Shown here piece after piece: positions 34,023 to 41,754 of a stretch of DNA of 64,000 nt. Position numbers and translations under genes: made by a program. Under the pieces are notes generated by a model, which was not told the DNA's origin, did not search any database, and was given only the letters and a program-made list of their open reading frames with translations. The first letter of the stretch is position 1; every line of letters begins with the position of its first letter. Source of the stretch: an uncultured Streptococcus sp. (GTDB lineage: Bacteria > Bacillota > Bacilli > Lactobacillales > Streptococcaceae). The DNA lies in assembly GCA_934229725.1 (NCBI GenBank), contig CAKQDX010000008.1, positions 1-64,000 on the forward strand, in the 5' to 3' direction.

Positions 34023-34458
34023 TTAATATAGCCTCCCGAATTTCTTGGCTTCTCGGCCCAAATGCTTCGAACGTCAACTGGCGCCCATCACCATGATGAG
34101 CTATCGAAATCAAGAGATAATCTCCTAAAAAACTTTCATCCAAGAGCTCGCCCCACTCGATAATCGTCACACCGTCGCCATATAGAAAATCATCCAAGTC
34201 AATAGAATCTGGATCATCACCTATACGATAGACATCTAAATGATATAACGGCAAACGTCCTTCATACTCCCTAACGATAGTGTAGGTCGGACTTTTAATC
34301 ATCTGTGAAATATTTAAACCTTTGGCAATTCCCTTCGTTAAAGTGGTTTTGCCTGCTCCCAGATCACCTGAGAGAACAATTATATCACCAGAATTGAGCA
34401 GGCTACCAATGTTTTGGCCAATCCTTATCAATTCCTCTTCATTTCGACTGTAAATCAT
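34015..34458 (-). CDS. tsaE: tRNA t6A biosynthesis ATPase TsaE
   Basis: A 147-residue ATPase that works with TsaB and TsaD to make threonylcarbamoyladenosine at position 37 of tRNAs. The P-loop is SGDLGAGKTTLTKGIA (about 34-49); SPTYTIVREYEG and HLDVYRI are family segments. The start matches the family's beginning. No Shine-Dalgarno is present and the -10 (TGATATAAT) ends 6 nt before the ATG, so a leaderless mRNA is predicted. First gene of tsaE-GNAT-LCP. Confidence 0.93.
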   Translation of the reverse strand: MIYSRNEEELIRIGQNIGSLLNSGDIIVLSGDLGAGKTTLTKGIAKGLNISQMIKSPTYTIVREYEGRLPLYHLDVYRIGDDPDSIDLDDFLYGDGVTIIEWGELLDESFLGDYLLISIAHHGDGRQLTFEAFGPRSQEIREAILNG

Positions 34459-34464
34459 GTTTTC

Positions 34465-34473
34465 ATTATATCA
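34465..34473 (-). promoter_or_regulatory. Extended -10 promoter of tsaE
   Basis: Minus-strand TGATATAAT; the TATAAT spans 34470-34465 and is 6 nt from the start codon. Confidence 0.6.
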
Positions 34474-34695
34474 AAAAATAAAAATATGGACTAGAATCCG
34501 CTGTAAATTTCCAGTAAAATCATGCAAATAATATCCCCTCTCAACCTCAAGTGCATAGACGACACGCTAATTAAAAACTTATCTTAACTTTATTTAGCAC
34601 TCATAAAATTAAATTCCAAACATCTATTTGAAACGGCCTGAATCCCCCTTAAAAAAACAGCCTTAAAAGTAGGACCTACTGCTTCACAAGAGGAC

Positions 34696-34725
34696 TAAAA
34701 AAGCCCGACACAAGTGCCAGACTTT
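34696..34725 (-). terminator. Terminator of the purine permease gene
   Basis: On the minus strand AAAGTCTGGCAC and GTGTCGGGCTTT pair over 12 bp when G-U pairs are allowed, followed by TTTT. The plus-strand RNA would not pair as well, so it serves the minus gene. The rest of 34475-34695 shows no gene. Confidence 0.65.
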
Positions 34726-34740
34726 TGTATGATTTAAATT

Positions 34741-36162
34741 TTAGAGCACAGCCATACTGATAAAATTAAGGATAAATAGGATATCCAAAATCCACATAAT
34801 GAGGTGAACATCCCTAGCTTGACCTTTAACAATTTTCACCAAAGTATAAGTAAGGAAGCCAGCTGCGATACCGTAAGTAATACTGTATGAGAATCCCATA
34901 AAGATTGACGTGAAGAAAGCTGGAATAGCTTCAGACAAATCTTCCCAATCAACACCCTTAAGGTTAGACAACATCATAATACCTACAATGATAAGGATAG
35001 GTGCTGTCGCTGCACTAGGAACAATTGAAACAAGCGGGCTAAAGAAGCTTGAAATAGCAAAGAGGACGGCAACCACAAGGGCTGTTAAACCAGTACGTCC
35101 ACCAGCACCAATACCTGCTGCTGATTCAATATAGGTTGTAACGTTTGAAGTCCCTGCAACGGCACCGATACTTGTACCAACAAGGTCTGAGTAAAGGGCA
35201 CGGTCAAGAGCTTTTGATTCGTTGTTATCACCCGTTGAAGCAATGATACCTACTTTTTCACCAGTACCAATCAAGGTACCGATAGTATCGAAGATATCAG
35301 TCAATGAAAAGGCAAGAATAGCCATAAAGACACCTGGCAAACGAGAGATATCTGAGAAGAGTGATCCTAAGCCCTTAGAGCCAAGCGCTGCACCAAAGAC
35401 CTTACCAAGGTCTTTAAATGAAGATGACAAGCTAGCCGCATGCCAGTCAATTGCGCCAAGATCAACAACACCTGCAAAAATAGCAATGACTGTTGTTGCG
35501 AGGATTGAAAGAAGAACACCCCCACGAATACCTTTAACAATAAAGATAATGGCAATCACAAGACCAATTAGACCTACAATAACCGTAGGATTATTGAAGG
35601 CTACCAAACCTGGTGTAGCTGATGACGAGGCTGTAATAGAAGCATTAGCCATATCAGCACCTTTACCAGCAACTGTATAAGTATGAGGGTTAATTGAGAA
35701 TTTCAAGAAACCAGCATTCTTAATCCCTACATAGGCAAGGAAAATACCAATACCTGCTGAAATGGCAGACTTGAGCGCTGTTGGAATAGATGCAATGATC
35801 ATCTTACGTACTCTAGTTACTGTGATAATCAAAGAAATAACACCACATAGGAAGACCATAGCCAAAGCCTCTTGCCAAGTGTAGCCTAGTGAGAAGACTA
35901 CTGTATAGGTAAAGAAGGCGTTAAGTCCCATACCAGGTGCTTGAGCATAAGGTAGGTTAGCGTAGAAGGCCATCATCAATGTCCCTGCAACCGCACCAAT
36001 GATTGTCGCCAAGAAGACACCTTGTGCAGGCATCCCTGTTTGCGCCAACATAGCAGGGTTAACAAAGAGGATGTAGGACATGGCAAAGAAAGTTGTCAAT
36101 CCGGCAGTAACTTCTGTACGGACATCAGTACCATGTTCTTTCAATTTGAAAAACTTTTCCAT
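34741..36162 (-). CDS. Purine permease of the AzgA/PbuG-PbuO type
   Basis: A 473-residue membrane protein with about 12-14 hydrophobic segments, of the AzgA-like branch of the NCS2 transporters (adenine, guanine, hypoxanthine). The opening FKLKEHGTDVRTEVTAGLTTFFAMSYILFVNP is typical, and the late SLTDIFDTIGTLIGTGEK is the substrate-site segment. The exact base is not predictable, but guanine/hypoxanthine is usual for PbuG/PbuO. Upstream are a good promoter and three PurBox-like sequences, so PurR control is likely, which supports a purine substrate. Confidence 0.9.
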   Translation of the reverse strand: MEKFFKLKEHGTDVRTEVTAGLTTFFAMSYILFVNPAMLAQTGMPAQGVFLATIIGAVAGTLMMAFYANLPYAQAPGMGLNAFFTYTVVFSLGYTWQEALAMVFLCGVISLIITVTRVRKMIIASIPTALKSAISAGIGIFLAYVGIKNAGFLKFSINPHTYTVAGKGADMANASITASSSATPGLVAFNNPTVIVGLIGLVIAIIFIVKGIRGGVLLSILATTVIAIFAGVVDLGAIDWHAASLSSSFKDLGKVFGAALGSKGLGSLFSDISRLPGVFMAILAFSLTDIFDTIGTLIGTGEKVGIIASTGDNNESKALDRALYSDLVGTSIGAVAGTSNVTTYIESAAGIGAGGRTGLTALVVAVLFAISSFFSPLVSIVPSAATAPILIIVGIMMLSNLKGVDWEDLSEAIPAFFTSIFMGFSYSITYGIAAGFLTYTLVKIVKGQARDVHLIMWILDILFILNFISMAVL

Positions 36163-36195
36163 GAAAGTTTAGACTCCTTAATAAAAATATTGTCA

Positions 36196-36219
36196 AAATC
36201 CGAATAATTTCGGAACATT
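36196..36219. promoter_or_regulatory. Two overlapping PurBox-like sequences in the permease leader
   Basis: On the plus strand AAATCCGAATAAT (36196-36208) and ATTTCGGAACATT (36207-36219) each match AWWWCCGAACWWT at 12 of 13 positions. Their junction TCCGAA-TAAT-TTCGGA (36199-36214) is also a perfect inverted repeat that could fold in the RNA. Confidence 0.5.
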
Positions 36220-36240
36220 CTCATAGAATGCAACGTTACT

Positions 36241-36269
36241 ATTCTACCGAAAATCATTTGACGGTGCAA
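36241..36269 (-). promoter_or_regulatory. Promoter of the purine permease gene
   Basis: Minus-strand TTGCAC (36269-36264), 17 bp, TAGAAT (36246-36241). Confidence 0.65.
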
Positions 36270-36297
36270 GGTTTATTTCCTAAGAGTTTTATTATGA

Positions 36298-36310
36298 AAA
36301 ACCGAACATT
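36298..36310 (+). promoter_or_regulatory. PurBox (PurR site)
   Basis: AAAACCGAACATT fits AWWWCCGAACWWT at all 13 positions. It is about 70 bp upstream of the predicted permease transcription start, the distance at which PurR activates in Lactococcus. Confidence 0.65.
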
Positions 36311-36352
36311 CTTTTAGATGCTTTTCTTAACTTACAACAAAGCACAGATTTC

Positions 36353-36361
36353 TGCTATAAT
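36353..36361 (+). promoter_or_regulatory. Promoter of the HAD hydrolase gene
   Basis: TGCTATAAT with TATAAT at 36356-36361; a TTACAA (36332-36337) lies 18 bp upstream. The -10 ends 6 nt before the ATG. Confidence 0.6.
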
Positions 36362-36367
36362 AAGGAT

Positions 36368-37180
36368 ATGACTAAGAAATTGATTGCATTAGACCTTGAT
36401 GGAACGCTGTTGCGACCAGACGGGACTATTTCAGAATTTACAAAAAAAACGATTAAAGATGTACAAGAAAAAGGACACCAAATCATCATTGCTACTGGTC
36501 GTCCTTATCGTATGGCCATTGACTACTACAAGGATTTGGGGTTGGAGACACCACTCGTTACCTTTAATGGCTCCTTAACCAACCTTCCTGATAGAGAATG
36601 GAATTACGAACACTCTGTTAAATTAGATAAAAAATATCTGATTAGCCTTTTAAAACGCCAAGATGAGCTACAAATGGATTTTCTTGCTAGCGAATACCGT
36701 AGGCATTTCTATATCACCATGAAATATCCAGAACGTATTCAACCGGAACTCTTTGGTGTTGACAAAATCATTGAGTCCATGCGTTTAGAACCTCATAAAA
36801 TCACGAGTAACCCTAATGCGCTCCTTATACAGACACGTCATGAAGACAAGTATCAACTGGCTGATGACATCAAAAAGGACTTTAACAGGGAAATTGAAGT
36901 TGATTCTTGGGGTGGGCCACATAACATTCTAGAATTCTCACCTAAAGGCATTAACAAAGCCTATGCCCTAAACTATTTGATAGAAACCATGCGCAAATCG
37001 ACAGATGATTTGATTGCCTTTGGTGATGAGCACAACGATACCGAAATGTTAGCTCTTGCCAAAACGGGTTATGCCATGAAAAACGCCAGCTCTATCCTTC
37101 TTCCCCACGCCAATGAACAAATTGAGTGGACTAATGAAGAAGACGGCGTTGCCCGCAAACTCCAGGAACTCTTCCTATAA
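36368..37180 (+). CDS. Cof-type HAD-IIB family phosphatase
   Basis: A 270-residue haloacid dehalogenase-like phosphatase. Motif I is LDLDGTLLRPDG (nucleophile Asp9), motif II is IIIATGR, and the late FGDEHNDTEMLALAKTGYAMKNA carries motifs III/IV. The C2 cap between residues about 85 and 190 marks subfamily IIB (Cof/YidA). Such enzymes act on sugar phosphates and cofactors; the substrate is not known. The promoter's -10 ends 6 nt before the ATG, so it may be leaderless despite an AAGGA in that short gap. It ends at a bidirectional terminator. Confidence 0.9.
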   Translation: MTKKLIALDLDGTLLRPDGTISEFTKKTIKDVQEKGHQIIIATGRPYRMAIDYYKDLGLETPLVTFNGSLTNLPDREWNYEHSVKLDKKYLISLLKRQDELQMDFLASEYRRHFYITMKYPERIQPELFGVDKIIESMRLEPHKITSNPNALLIQTRHEDKYQLADDIKKDFNREIEVDSWGGPHNILEFSPKGINKAYALNYLIETMRKSTDDLIAFGDEHNDTEMLALAKTGYAMKNASSILLPHANEQIEWTNEEDGVARKLQELFL

Positions 37181-37183
37181 ACG

Positions 37184-37217
37184 ACAAAGACACCGAAAAT
37201 TTCTTCGGTGTCTTTTC
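37184..37217. terminator. Bidirectional terminator between the HAD and cyclase genes
   Basis: Perfect 12-bp stem AAAGACACCGAA/TTCGGTGTCTTT (37186-37197, 37204-37215) between convergent genes. Confidence 0.9.
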
Positions 37218-37226
37218 TTCTGATGA

Positions 37227-37958
37227 TTAAGGTAAAATAGCCACTGCACGCACTGGTGAACCAGTCGCCTTGTCCCAATGCGGAAAGGCAATCGAAATCA
37301 AGGCACCGACAGCTGGAACTTGATCCAATTGGTTCAAAACTTCTACTTGGTAGATGTTTTGTTCCAAGAGGTAATATTCGTTAACCAAACCATGTTCTGC
37401 TGCTGGAATACCCGCATCGGTATCGAAGGTTTCATGACCTACAGCCTTAACATGGCGTTCATGAATCAAGAATTCCAAGGCTTCACGGCTCCATCCTGGA
37501 CTTTGCTGAACCCCATTTTCATCTAAGTTACGCATAGCATCTTGATTTGGCCAACGTTTTGACCAATCACTACGGAAGGCGACAAAGGCCCCTTCTGCAA
37601 TTTGTCCATGCTCAGCTTCAAAGTCTAAGATATCTTGTTTGCTCAAGATAAAGTTTGGATTCGCAGCAACTTTTTTAGACTTGTCGATAACATAAAGTGG
37701 TAAGAGAAGGTCTTTAAGGGCAATCTCATCCAACCAACGGCCGCCTTCCACAAAGTGAATCGGTGCATCAATATGGGTTCCGTACTGCCCAACAACTGTG
37801 AATTTTTGAACATGGAAACCATCTTTCAATGTGAAGAGGTCTTCTTGTTTCAAGGCTGGAAGAGCTGGAAAGTGTGGGCTTTCCGCATTAATCTTGTGGG
37901 TCAAGTCAACCCATTTTTTAGCTTGCAACTCATTATAAATACTTAGTAAATCTGACAT
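37227..37958 (-). CDS. Cyclase/kynurenine formamidase family hydrolase
   Basis: A 243-residue metal-dependent hydrolase of the Cyclase family (PF04199). The metal-binding motif is YGTHIDAPIHF (about 60-70), and the late GHETFDTDAGIPAAEHGLVNEYYLLEQN carries other conserved ligands. Relatives include kynurenine formamidase and isatin hydrolase. No tryptophan breakdown gene is nearby, so the substrate is unknown. It has its own promoter and AGGAGG 7 nt before the ATG (37958). Confidence 0.85.
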   Translation of the reverse strand: MSDLLSIYNELQAKKWVDLTHKINAESPHFPALPALKQEDLFTLKDGFHVQKFTVVGQYGTHIDAPIHFVEGGRWLDEIALKDLLLPLYVIDKSKKVAANPNFILSKQDILDFEAEHGQIAEGAFVAFRSDWSKRWPNQDAMRNLDENGVQQSPGWSREALEFLIHERHVKAVGHETFDTDAGIPAAEHGLVNEYYLLEQNIYQVEVLNQLDQVPAVGALISIAFPHWDKATGSPVRAVAILP

Positions 37959-38009
37959 AAGGAGGTCCTCTTTTCTTATAGATTTAACATTAAATAGTTA
38001 ATTGGAGCT

Positions 38010-38038
38010 ATTATAGCAGTCATAATTAGACGGTACAA
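38010..38038 (-). promoter_or_regulatory. Promoter of the cyclase gene
   Basis: Minus-strand TTGTAC (38038-38033), 17 bp, TATAAT (38015-38010). Confidence 0.7.
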
Positions 38039-38185
38039 GTGTTTATTGTTATTTCATATAATCCCTTTTTCTCTATTTAGATATAGTTATTAACTATATG
38101 CGATTGTTTTTAGTCTGATTCAAACTATGATTTGAAATATTTTGACGTTTTTTAAAGTTTTTTGACACTTTTTGCGCAGAAGTCA

Positions 38186-38214
38186 TTGACATATTAATGA
38201 AAACGTTTTACAAT
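38186..38214 (+). promoter_or_regulatory. Promoter of the first man operon
   Basis: TTGACA (38186-38191), exactly 17 bp, TACAAT (38209-38214), near-consensus. A cre starts 7 bp after the -35 and runs into the -10. Confidence 0.85.
38198..38212 (+). promoter_or_regulatory. cre site in the first man promoter
   Basis: TGAAAACGTTTTACA; its first 14 bases match WGWAARCGYTWWMA at 13 positions. It lies in the promoter spacer and the -10. Confidence 0.65.
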
Positions 38215-38336
38215 TAATCTGTTCTAATTTCGAGGGTCTAAAAAATATTGTTGCCATTTTCATACTGAGGGATGATAATACCAATAATCATTTTTCTATT
38301 CCTAAGAAACATTATATTAAAGGAGGAAGAACACTA

Positions 38337-39344
38337 ATGGGTATCGGTATTATTATTGCTAGCCATGGTAAATTCGCTGAAGGTATTCACCAATCAGGTT
38401 CTATGATTTTTGGTGAACAAGAGAAAGTTCAAGTGGTTACTTTCATGCCAAATGAAGGTCCTGACGACTTGTACTCTCACTTCAAAGATGCCATCGCTCA
38501 ATTTGACGCTGACGACGAAATTCTAGTCCTTGCAGACCTTTGGTCTGGATCACCATTTAACCAGGCAAGCCGAATTAAGGAAGAAAATCCTGATCGCAAG
38601 ATGGTTATCGTGACAGGACTCAACTTGCCAATGCTTATCCAAGCATATACAGAACGTATGGTAGCTGCTGATGCAGGGGTTGAAGAGGTTGTCGCCAACA
38701 TTTATAAGGAAACTAAAGAAGGTGTTAAAGTCCTTCCAGAAGGCCTTATTCCTGAAGAAGATACTAAATCAGCCGACACCAAACCTTCCATTCCTAAGGG
38801 TAGCATTCCTGAAGGAACAGTTCTTGGTGATGGAAAAATCAAATACGTTTTGGCTCGTGTTGACACACGTCTCCTCCATGGTCAAGTGGCAACTGGTTGG
38901 ACTCACTCAACCCACCCAGACCGTATCATCGTAGTTTCTGATACTGTTTGTCATGATAAACTTCGTACAAACATGATTAAACAAGCTGCTCCATCTGGTG
39001 TTCAAGTTCACGTTATCCCAATTAAAAACATGGTTAAAGCAAACAATGACCCACGTTTTGGTGATACACGTGCTATGCTTCTCTTTGAATCTGTTGAAGA
39101 TGCTCTTGCTGCTGTTAAAGCTGGTGTGGACGTTACAGAAATCAACCTTGGTTCTTCAGCTTATAAAGAAGGTAAAGTTAACGTTACTAAGGCTCTTTCA
39201 TTTGACCAAACAGATGTGGATGCTATCAAAGAGTTGCAATCATTGGGTGTCAAATTTGACGTTCGTGGGGTGCCAAGCGATAGCCCAGCAAACGTTGATG
39301 CCTTGATTAAGTCAGCTGAAACTAAATTAGCAGAGAAGAAATAA
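38337..39344 (+). CDS. manL: Mannose-family PTS EIIAB, first operon
   Basis: A 335-residue fusion of IIA and IIB domains. IIA (1-130) has the phosphorylated His10 in [12 protein letters not shown]; a Pro/Lys/Glu/Ser linker (about 133-165) joins it to IIB (166-335), whose phosphorylated His181 lies in [15 protein letters not shown]. HPr donates phosphate to IIA, IIA to IIB, IIB to the sugar entering through IIC/IID. The IIA part is almost the same as in the second ManL (nine differences in the first 100 residues) while IIB differs at about half its positions. AGGAGG precedes the ATG. It heads manLMNO under a CcpA-type site. The substrate is inferred as mannose, glucose or related sugars. Confidence 0.92.
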   Translation: MGIGIIIASHGKFAEGIHQSGSMIFGEQEKVQVVTFMPNEGPDDLYSHFKDAIAQFDADDEILVLADLWSGSPFNQASRIKEENPDRKMVIVTGLNLPMLIQAYTERMVAADAGVEEVVANIYKETKEGVKVLPEGLIPEEDTKSADTKPSIPKGSIPEGTVLGDGKIKYVLARVDTRLLHGQVATGWTHSTHPDRIIVVSDTVCHDKLRTNMIKQAAPSGVQVHVIPIKNMVKANNDPRFGDTRAMLLFESVEDALAAVKAGVDVTEINLGSSAYKEGKVNVTKALSFDQTDVDAIKELQSLGVKFDVRGVPSDSPANVDALIKSAETKLAEKK

Positions 39345-39361
39345 TTTTGGAGGATGCATAA

Positions 39362-40162
39362 ATGAGTTTAGTACAAATTATTTTAGTCGTAATTGTTGCT
39401 TTCATCATTGGTTGTAGCTCAGTTAACGACCAAATCGAAACATACCAACCAGTTGTGGCTTGTTCCCTAATCGGTCTTGTTACTGGTCATCTCGAACTCG
39501 GCGTTATGTTGGGTGGTAGCTTGCAGTTGATCACTATGGGATGGGCTAACGTTGGTGCTGCCATGGCACCAGACGCTTCACTTGCCGCAGTAGCTTCTAC
39601 CATTATCCTTATCTTGGGTGGTCAAGGAGCTAAAGGGATTGGTCCTGCCATCGCCCTTGCGGTTCCATTGGCTGTTGCCGGTCTTGCCTTGACAATGTTT
39701 GTCCGTACTGCTACAGTCTTCATCGCTCACGCTATGGATAGTCGTGCTGAAGCAGCTGATATTGCTGGAATTGAAAGATGGCACTTTATTGGTATGGCCC
39801 TCCAAGGTCTCCGTGTTGCCATTCCAGCTCTTCTCTTGCTATTGATTCCTGCACACATCGTCCAAACTGGTCTTGAAGCTATGCCTGAATGGTTAACATC
39901 AGGTATGACAATCGGTGGTGGTATGGTTGTAGCCGTTGGTTATGCCATGGTTATCAACATGATGTCTAGTCGTGAAGTTTGGCCATTCTTCTTCCTTGGT
40001 TTTGCTTTGGCTGCCCTCAAAGAATTAACCTTGATTAGTTTGGGTGTTATCGGTCTCTGTCTTGCCGTTATGTACCTTGCGCTTGAAGCTAGTGGTTCAA
40101 ATGGTTCTTCAAATGATGGAGGATCAGGTGATCCCCTCGGTGAAATTCTGGAAGACTTTTAA
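39362..40162 (+). CDS. manM: Mannose-family PTS EIIC, first operon
   Basis: A 266-residue membrane channel subunit with about seven to eight hydrophobic segments. VVACSLIGLVTGHLELGVMLGGSLQLITMGW (split at 36-66) is the IIC signature, with GGSLQL at the substrate site. The C-terminus ends GDPLGEILEDF, a form shared with the second ManM (GDPIGDILEDY). It pairs with ManN. TTGGAGG lies 8-9 nt before the ATG, 17 bp after manL. Confidence 0.92.
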   Translation: MSLVQIILVVIVAFIIGCSSVNDQIETYQPVVACSLIGLVTGHLELGVMLGGSLQLITMGWANVGAAMAPDASLAAVASTIILILGGQGAKGIGPAIALAVPLAVAGLALTMFVRTATVFIAHAMDSRAEAADIAGIERWHFIGMALQGLRVAIPALLLLLIPAHIVQTGLEAMPEWLTSGMTIGGGMVVAVGYAMVINMMSSREVWPFFFLGFALAALKELTLISLGVIGLCLAVMYLALEASGSNGSSNDGGSGDPLGEILEDF

Positions 40163-40177
40163 TTAGGAGGAAAGAAA

Positions 40178-41092
40178 ATGGCTGATTCAAAAATTAAATT
40201 AACAAAAGCTGATCGTTTTAAAGCTTTCTTGCGCTCATACTTTCTTTTAGCTTCATTCAACTATGAACGTATGCAAAATGGTGGTGTGGCTTACACCCTT
40301 ATTCCTGCAATCAAAAAACTTTATCAATCAAAAGAAGAACGTGCAGCTGCCCTTAAACGTCACTTGGAATTCTTCAATACACAACCATTCATGGCTAACC
40401 CAATCTTTGGGGTTACACTTGCCTTGGAAGAAGAACGTGCCAACGGCGCTGACATTGACGACGCTGCTATCTCAGGGGTTAAGGTCGGTATGATGGGTCC
40501 TCTTGCAGGTGCCGGTGACCCTCTCTTCTGGTTTACCCTTCGTCCAATCTTCCTCTCACTTGGAGCAGGCTTGGCTGTTTCAGGTAACATCATGGGCCCA
40601 ATCGTTTTCTTCGTTCTTTGGAACGTTATGGTAGCTGCCGTTAAGTGGTATACTCAAGAATTCGGTTATCGTGCTGGTACTGCGATTACAGACGACTTGT
40701 CAGGTAACCTCCTTCAACAAGTCACTCGTGGAGCTTCAATGATGGGGATGTTCGTTATCGGTTCTCTTATCCAACGTTGGGTAAGCATCACCTTCACACC
40801 AGTTGTTTCTACCGTTAAACAACAAGATGAAGCATTCATTCATTGGGATAAACTACCAAAAGGGATTGCTGGTGTCAAAGAAGCCTTTCTTCAACAAGCT
40901 GCTGGCAAATCACTTGAAGCTAACAAGGTAACAACCTTGCAAGATAACTTAAACCAATTGATCCCTGGTTTGGCTGCCCTTGGTTTGACTTTCCTTTGTA
41001 TGTATCTTCTTAAGAGAAAAGTTTCTCCAATCGTCATCATCTTGGGTATCTTTGTTCTTGCTATCTTGCTCCACATCATTGGTCTACTTTGA
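40178..41092 (+). CDS. manN: Mannose-family PTS EIID, first operon
   Basis: A 304-residue IID subunit. The early ASFNYERMQNGGVAYTLIPAI and the central GVKVGMMGPLAGAGDPLFWFT are family signatures. Hydrophobic segments cluster at about 125-150, 185-200 and the C-terminus. It forms the sugar channel with ManM. It has AGGAGGAAAG before the start and lies 15 bp after manM. Confidence 0.92.
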   Translation: MADSKIKLTKADRFKAFLRSYFLLASFNYERMQNGGVAYTLIPAIKKLYQSKEERAAALKRHLEFFNTQPFMANPIFGVTLALEEERANGADIDDAAISGVKVGMMGPLAGAGDPLFWFTLRPIFLSLGAGLAVSGNIMGPIVFFVLWNVMVAAVKWYTQEFGYRAGTAITDDLSGNLLQQVTRGASMMGMFVIGSLIQRWVSITFTPVVSTVKQQDEAFIHWDKLPKGIAGVKEAFLQQAAGKSLEANKVTTLQDNLNQLIPGLAALGLTFLCMYLLKRKVSPIVIILGIFVLAILLHIIGLL

Positions 41093-41104
41093 TCGGAGCA
41101 AATC

Positions 41105-41491
41105 ATGGTTAAATCGCTCAATACGGAAATGGCTCACACAACTAAGGGAACTTGGTTTCGTGAAGGGCCAATTTACGGAAATATTATGGTTGGAGATAAG
41201 GCTTTCGAGTTTTACAATGATACAAAACTACAAGACTACATTCAAATTCCTTGGGATGAAGTCACTTATGTGATTGCCGATGTCTACTTCGGTGGTAAAT
41301 TCATCCCACGCTTTGAAATCCGTACTAAGCAAAATGGACGTTTCCGTTTTGCCAGTCGAAAAAGCCGAATAACTTTGAAAGAAATTCAAAAAAGAATTCC
41401 ACGTGAAAGCTTAAGAAAGGCTCCTAGTTTTCTAGTTGTTCTGAAACAAGGCTTTAAAAATTTCTTCCGACTCATTGTCAAGAAGAACTAG
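41105..41491 (+). CDS. manO: ManO family protein (DUF956), first operon
   Basis: A 128-residue DUF956 protein found at the end of many mannose PTS operons of lactic acid bacteria. DYIQIPWDEVTYVIADV and PRFEIRTKQNGRFRFASRKS are conserved with the second copy; the C-terminal 40 residues are very basic. Function unknown; it is called a regulator because of context. It starts 12 bp after manN with no terminator between, so it belongs to this operon. It is more diverged from its paralogue than the transporter subunits are. Confidence 0.85.
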   Translation: MVKSLNTEMAHTTKGTWFREGPIYGNIMVGDKAFEFYNDTKLQDYIQIPWDEVTYVIADVYFGGKFIPRFEIRTKQNGRFRFASRKSRITLKEIQKRIPRESLRKAPSFLVVLKQGFKNFFRLIVKKN

Positions 41492-41502
41492 TCTTTAAAT
41501 AT

Positions 41503-41546
41503 GATAAAAAGATTATCCAATCTAATCATTGGATAATCTTTTTATC
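41503..41546 (+). terminator. Terminator of the first man operon
   Basis: Perfect 18-bp stem starting GATAAAAAGATTATCCAA (41503-41520) and ending at 41546, with a TCTAATCA loop and T-rich descending arm. Confidence 0.9.
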
Positions 41547-41604
41547 ATTTCACGCTCATTTCTGATAGTGATTGTTCTGTTTTACATTTTTGTTTCACTA
41601 GCTA

Positions 41605-41633
41605 TTGACATTTAAGTGGAAGCGTTTTAGAAT
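41605..41633 (+). promoter_or_regulatory. Promoter of the second man operon
   Basis: TTGACA (41605-41610), 17 bp, TAGAAT (41628-41633). The cre again starts 7 bp after the -35. Confidence 0.82.
41617..41631 (+). promoter_or_regulatory. cre site in the second man promoter
   Basis: TGGAAGCGTTTTAGA; its first 14 bases match WGWAARCGYTWWMA at 12 positions. Same position relative to the -35 as in the first operon. Confidence 0.6.
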
Positions 41634-41754
41634 ATAATTGTTCTTGATTTCTTATGTTCAAAAAGATTGAGAGGCGCTTTTTTTGCCGTCTTGATGAAAT
41701 CGGAGATAGTCTTTTTAAGCCTAGGAAAAAATATTTTAAAGGAGGAGAACACGA

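Larger units (their letters stand above)
37959..38336. other. Intergenic region between the cyclase gene and the first man operon
   Basis: This 378-bp region holds two divergent promoters: that of the cyclase gene (38038-38010) and that of manL1 (38186-38214) with its cre. About 120 nt of untranslated manL1 leader follow. No further gene is seen. Confidence 0.6.
41492..41754. other. Intergenic region between the two man operons
   Basis: Holds the manO1 terminator (41503-41546), the promoter and cre of the second operon (41605-41633), and about 120 nt of leader up to manL2. Nothing else is recognised. Confidence 0.6.

Noticed and set aside
34475..34695. Possible decayed gene or repeat between tsaE and the purine permease
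   Set aside because: No frame, family likeness or paired repeat was found apart from the short AGTAGG-A-CCTACT palindrome, whose loop is too small for a hairpin.
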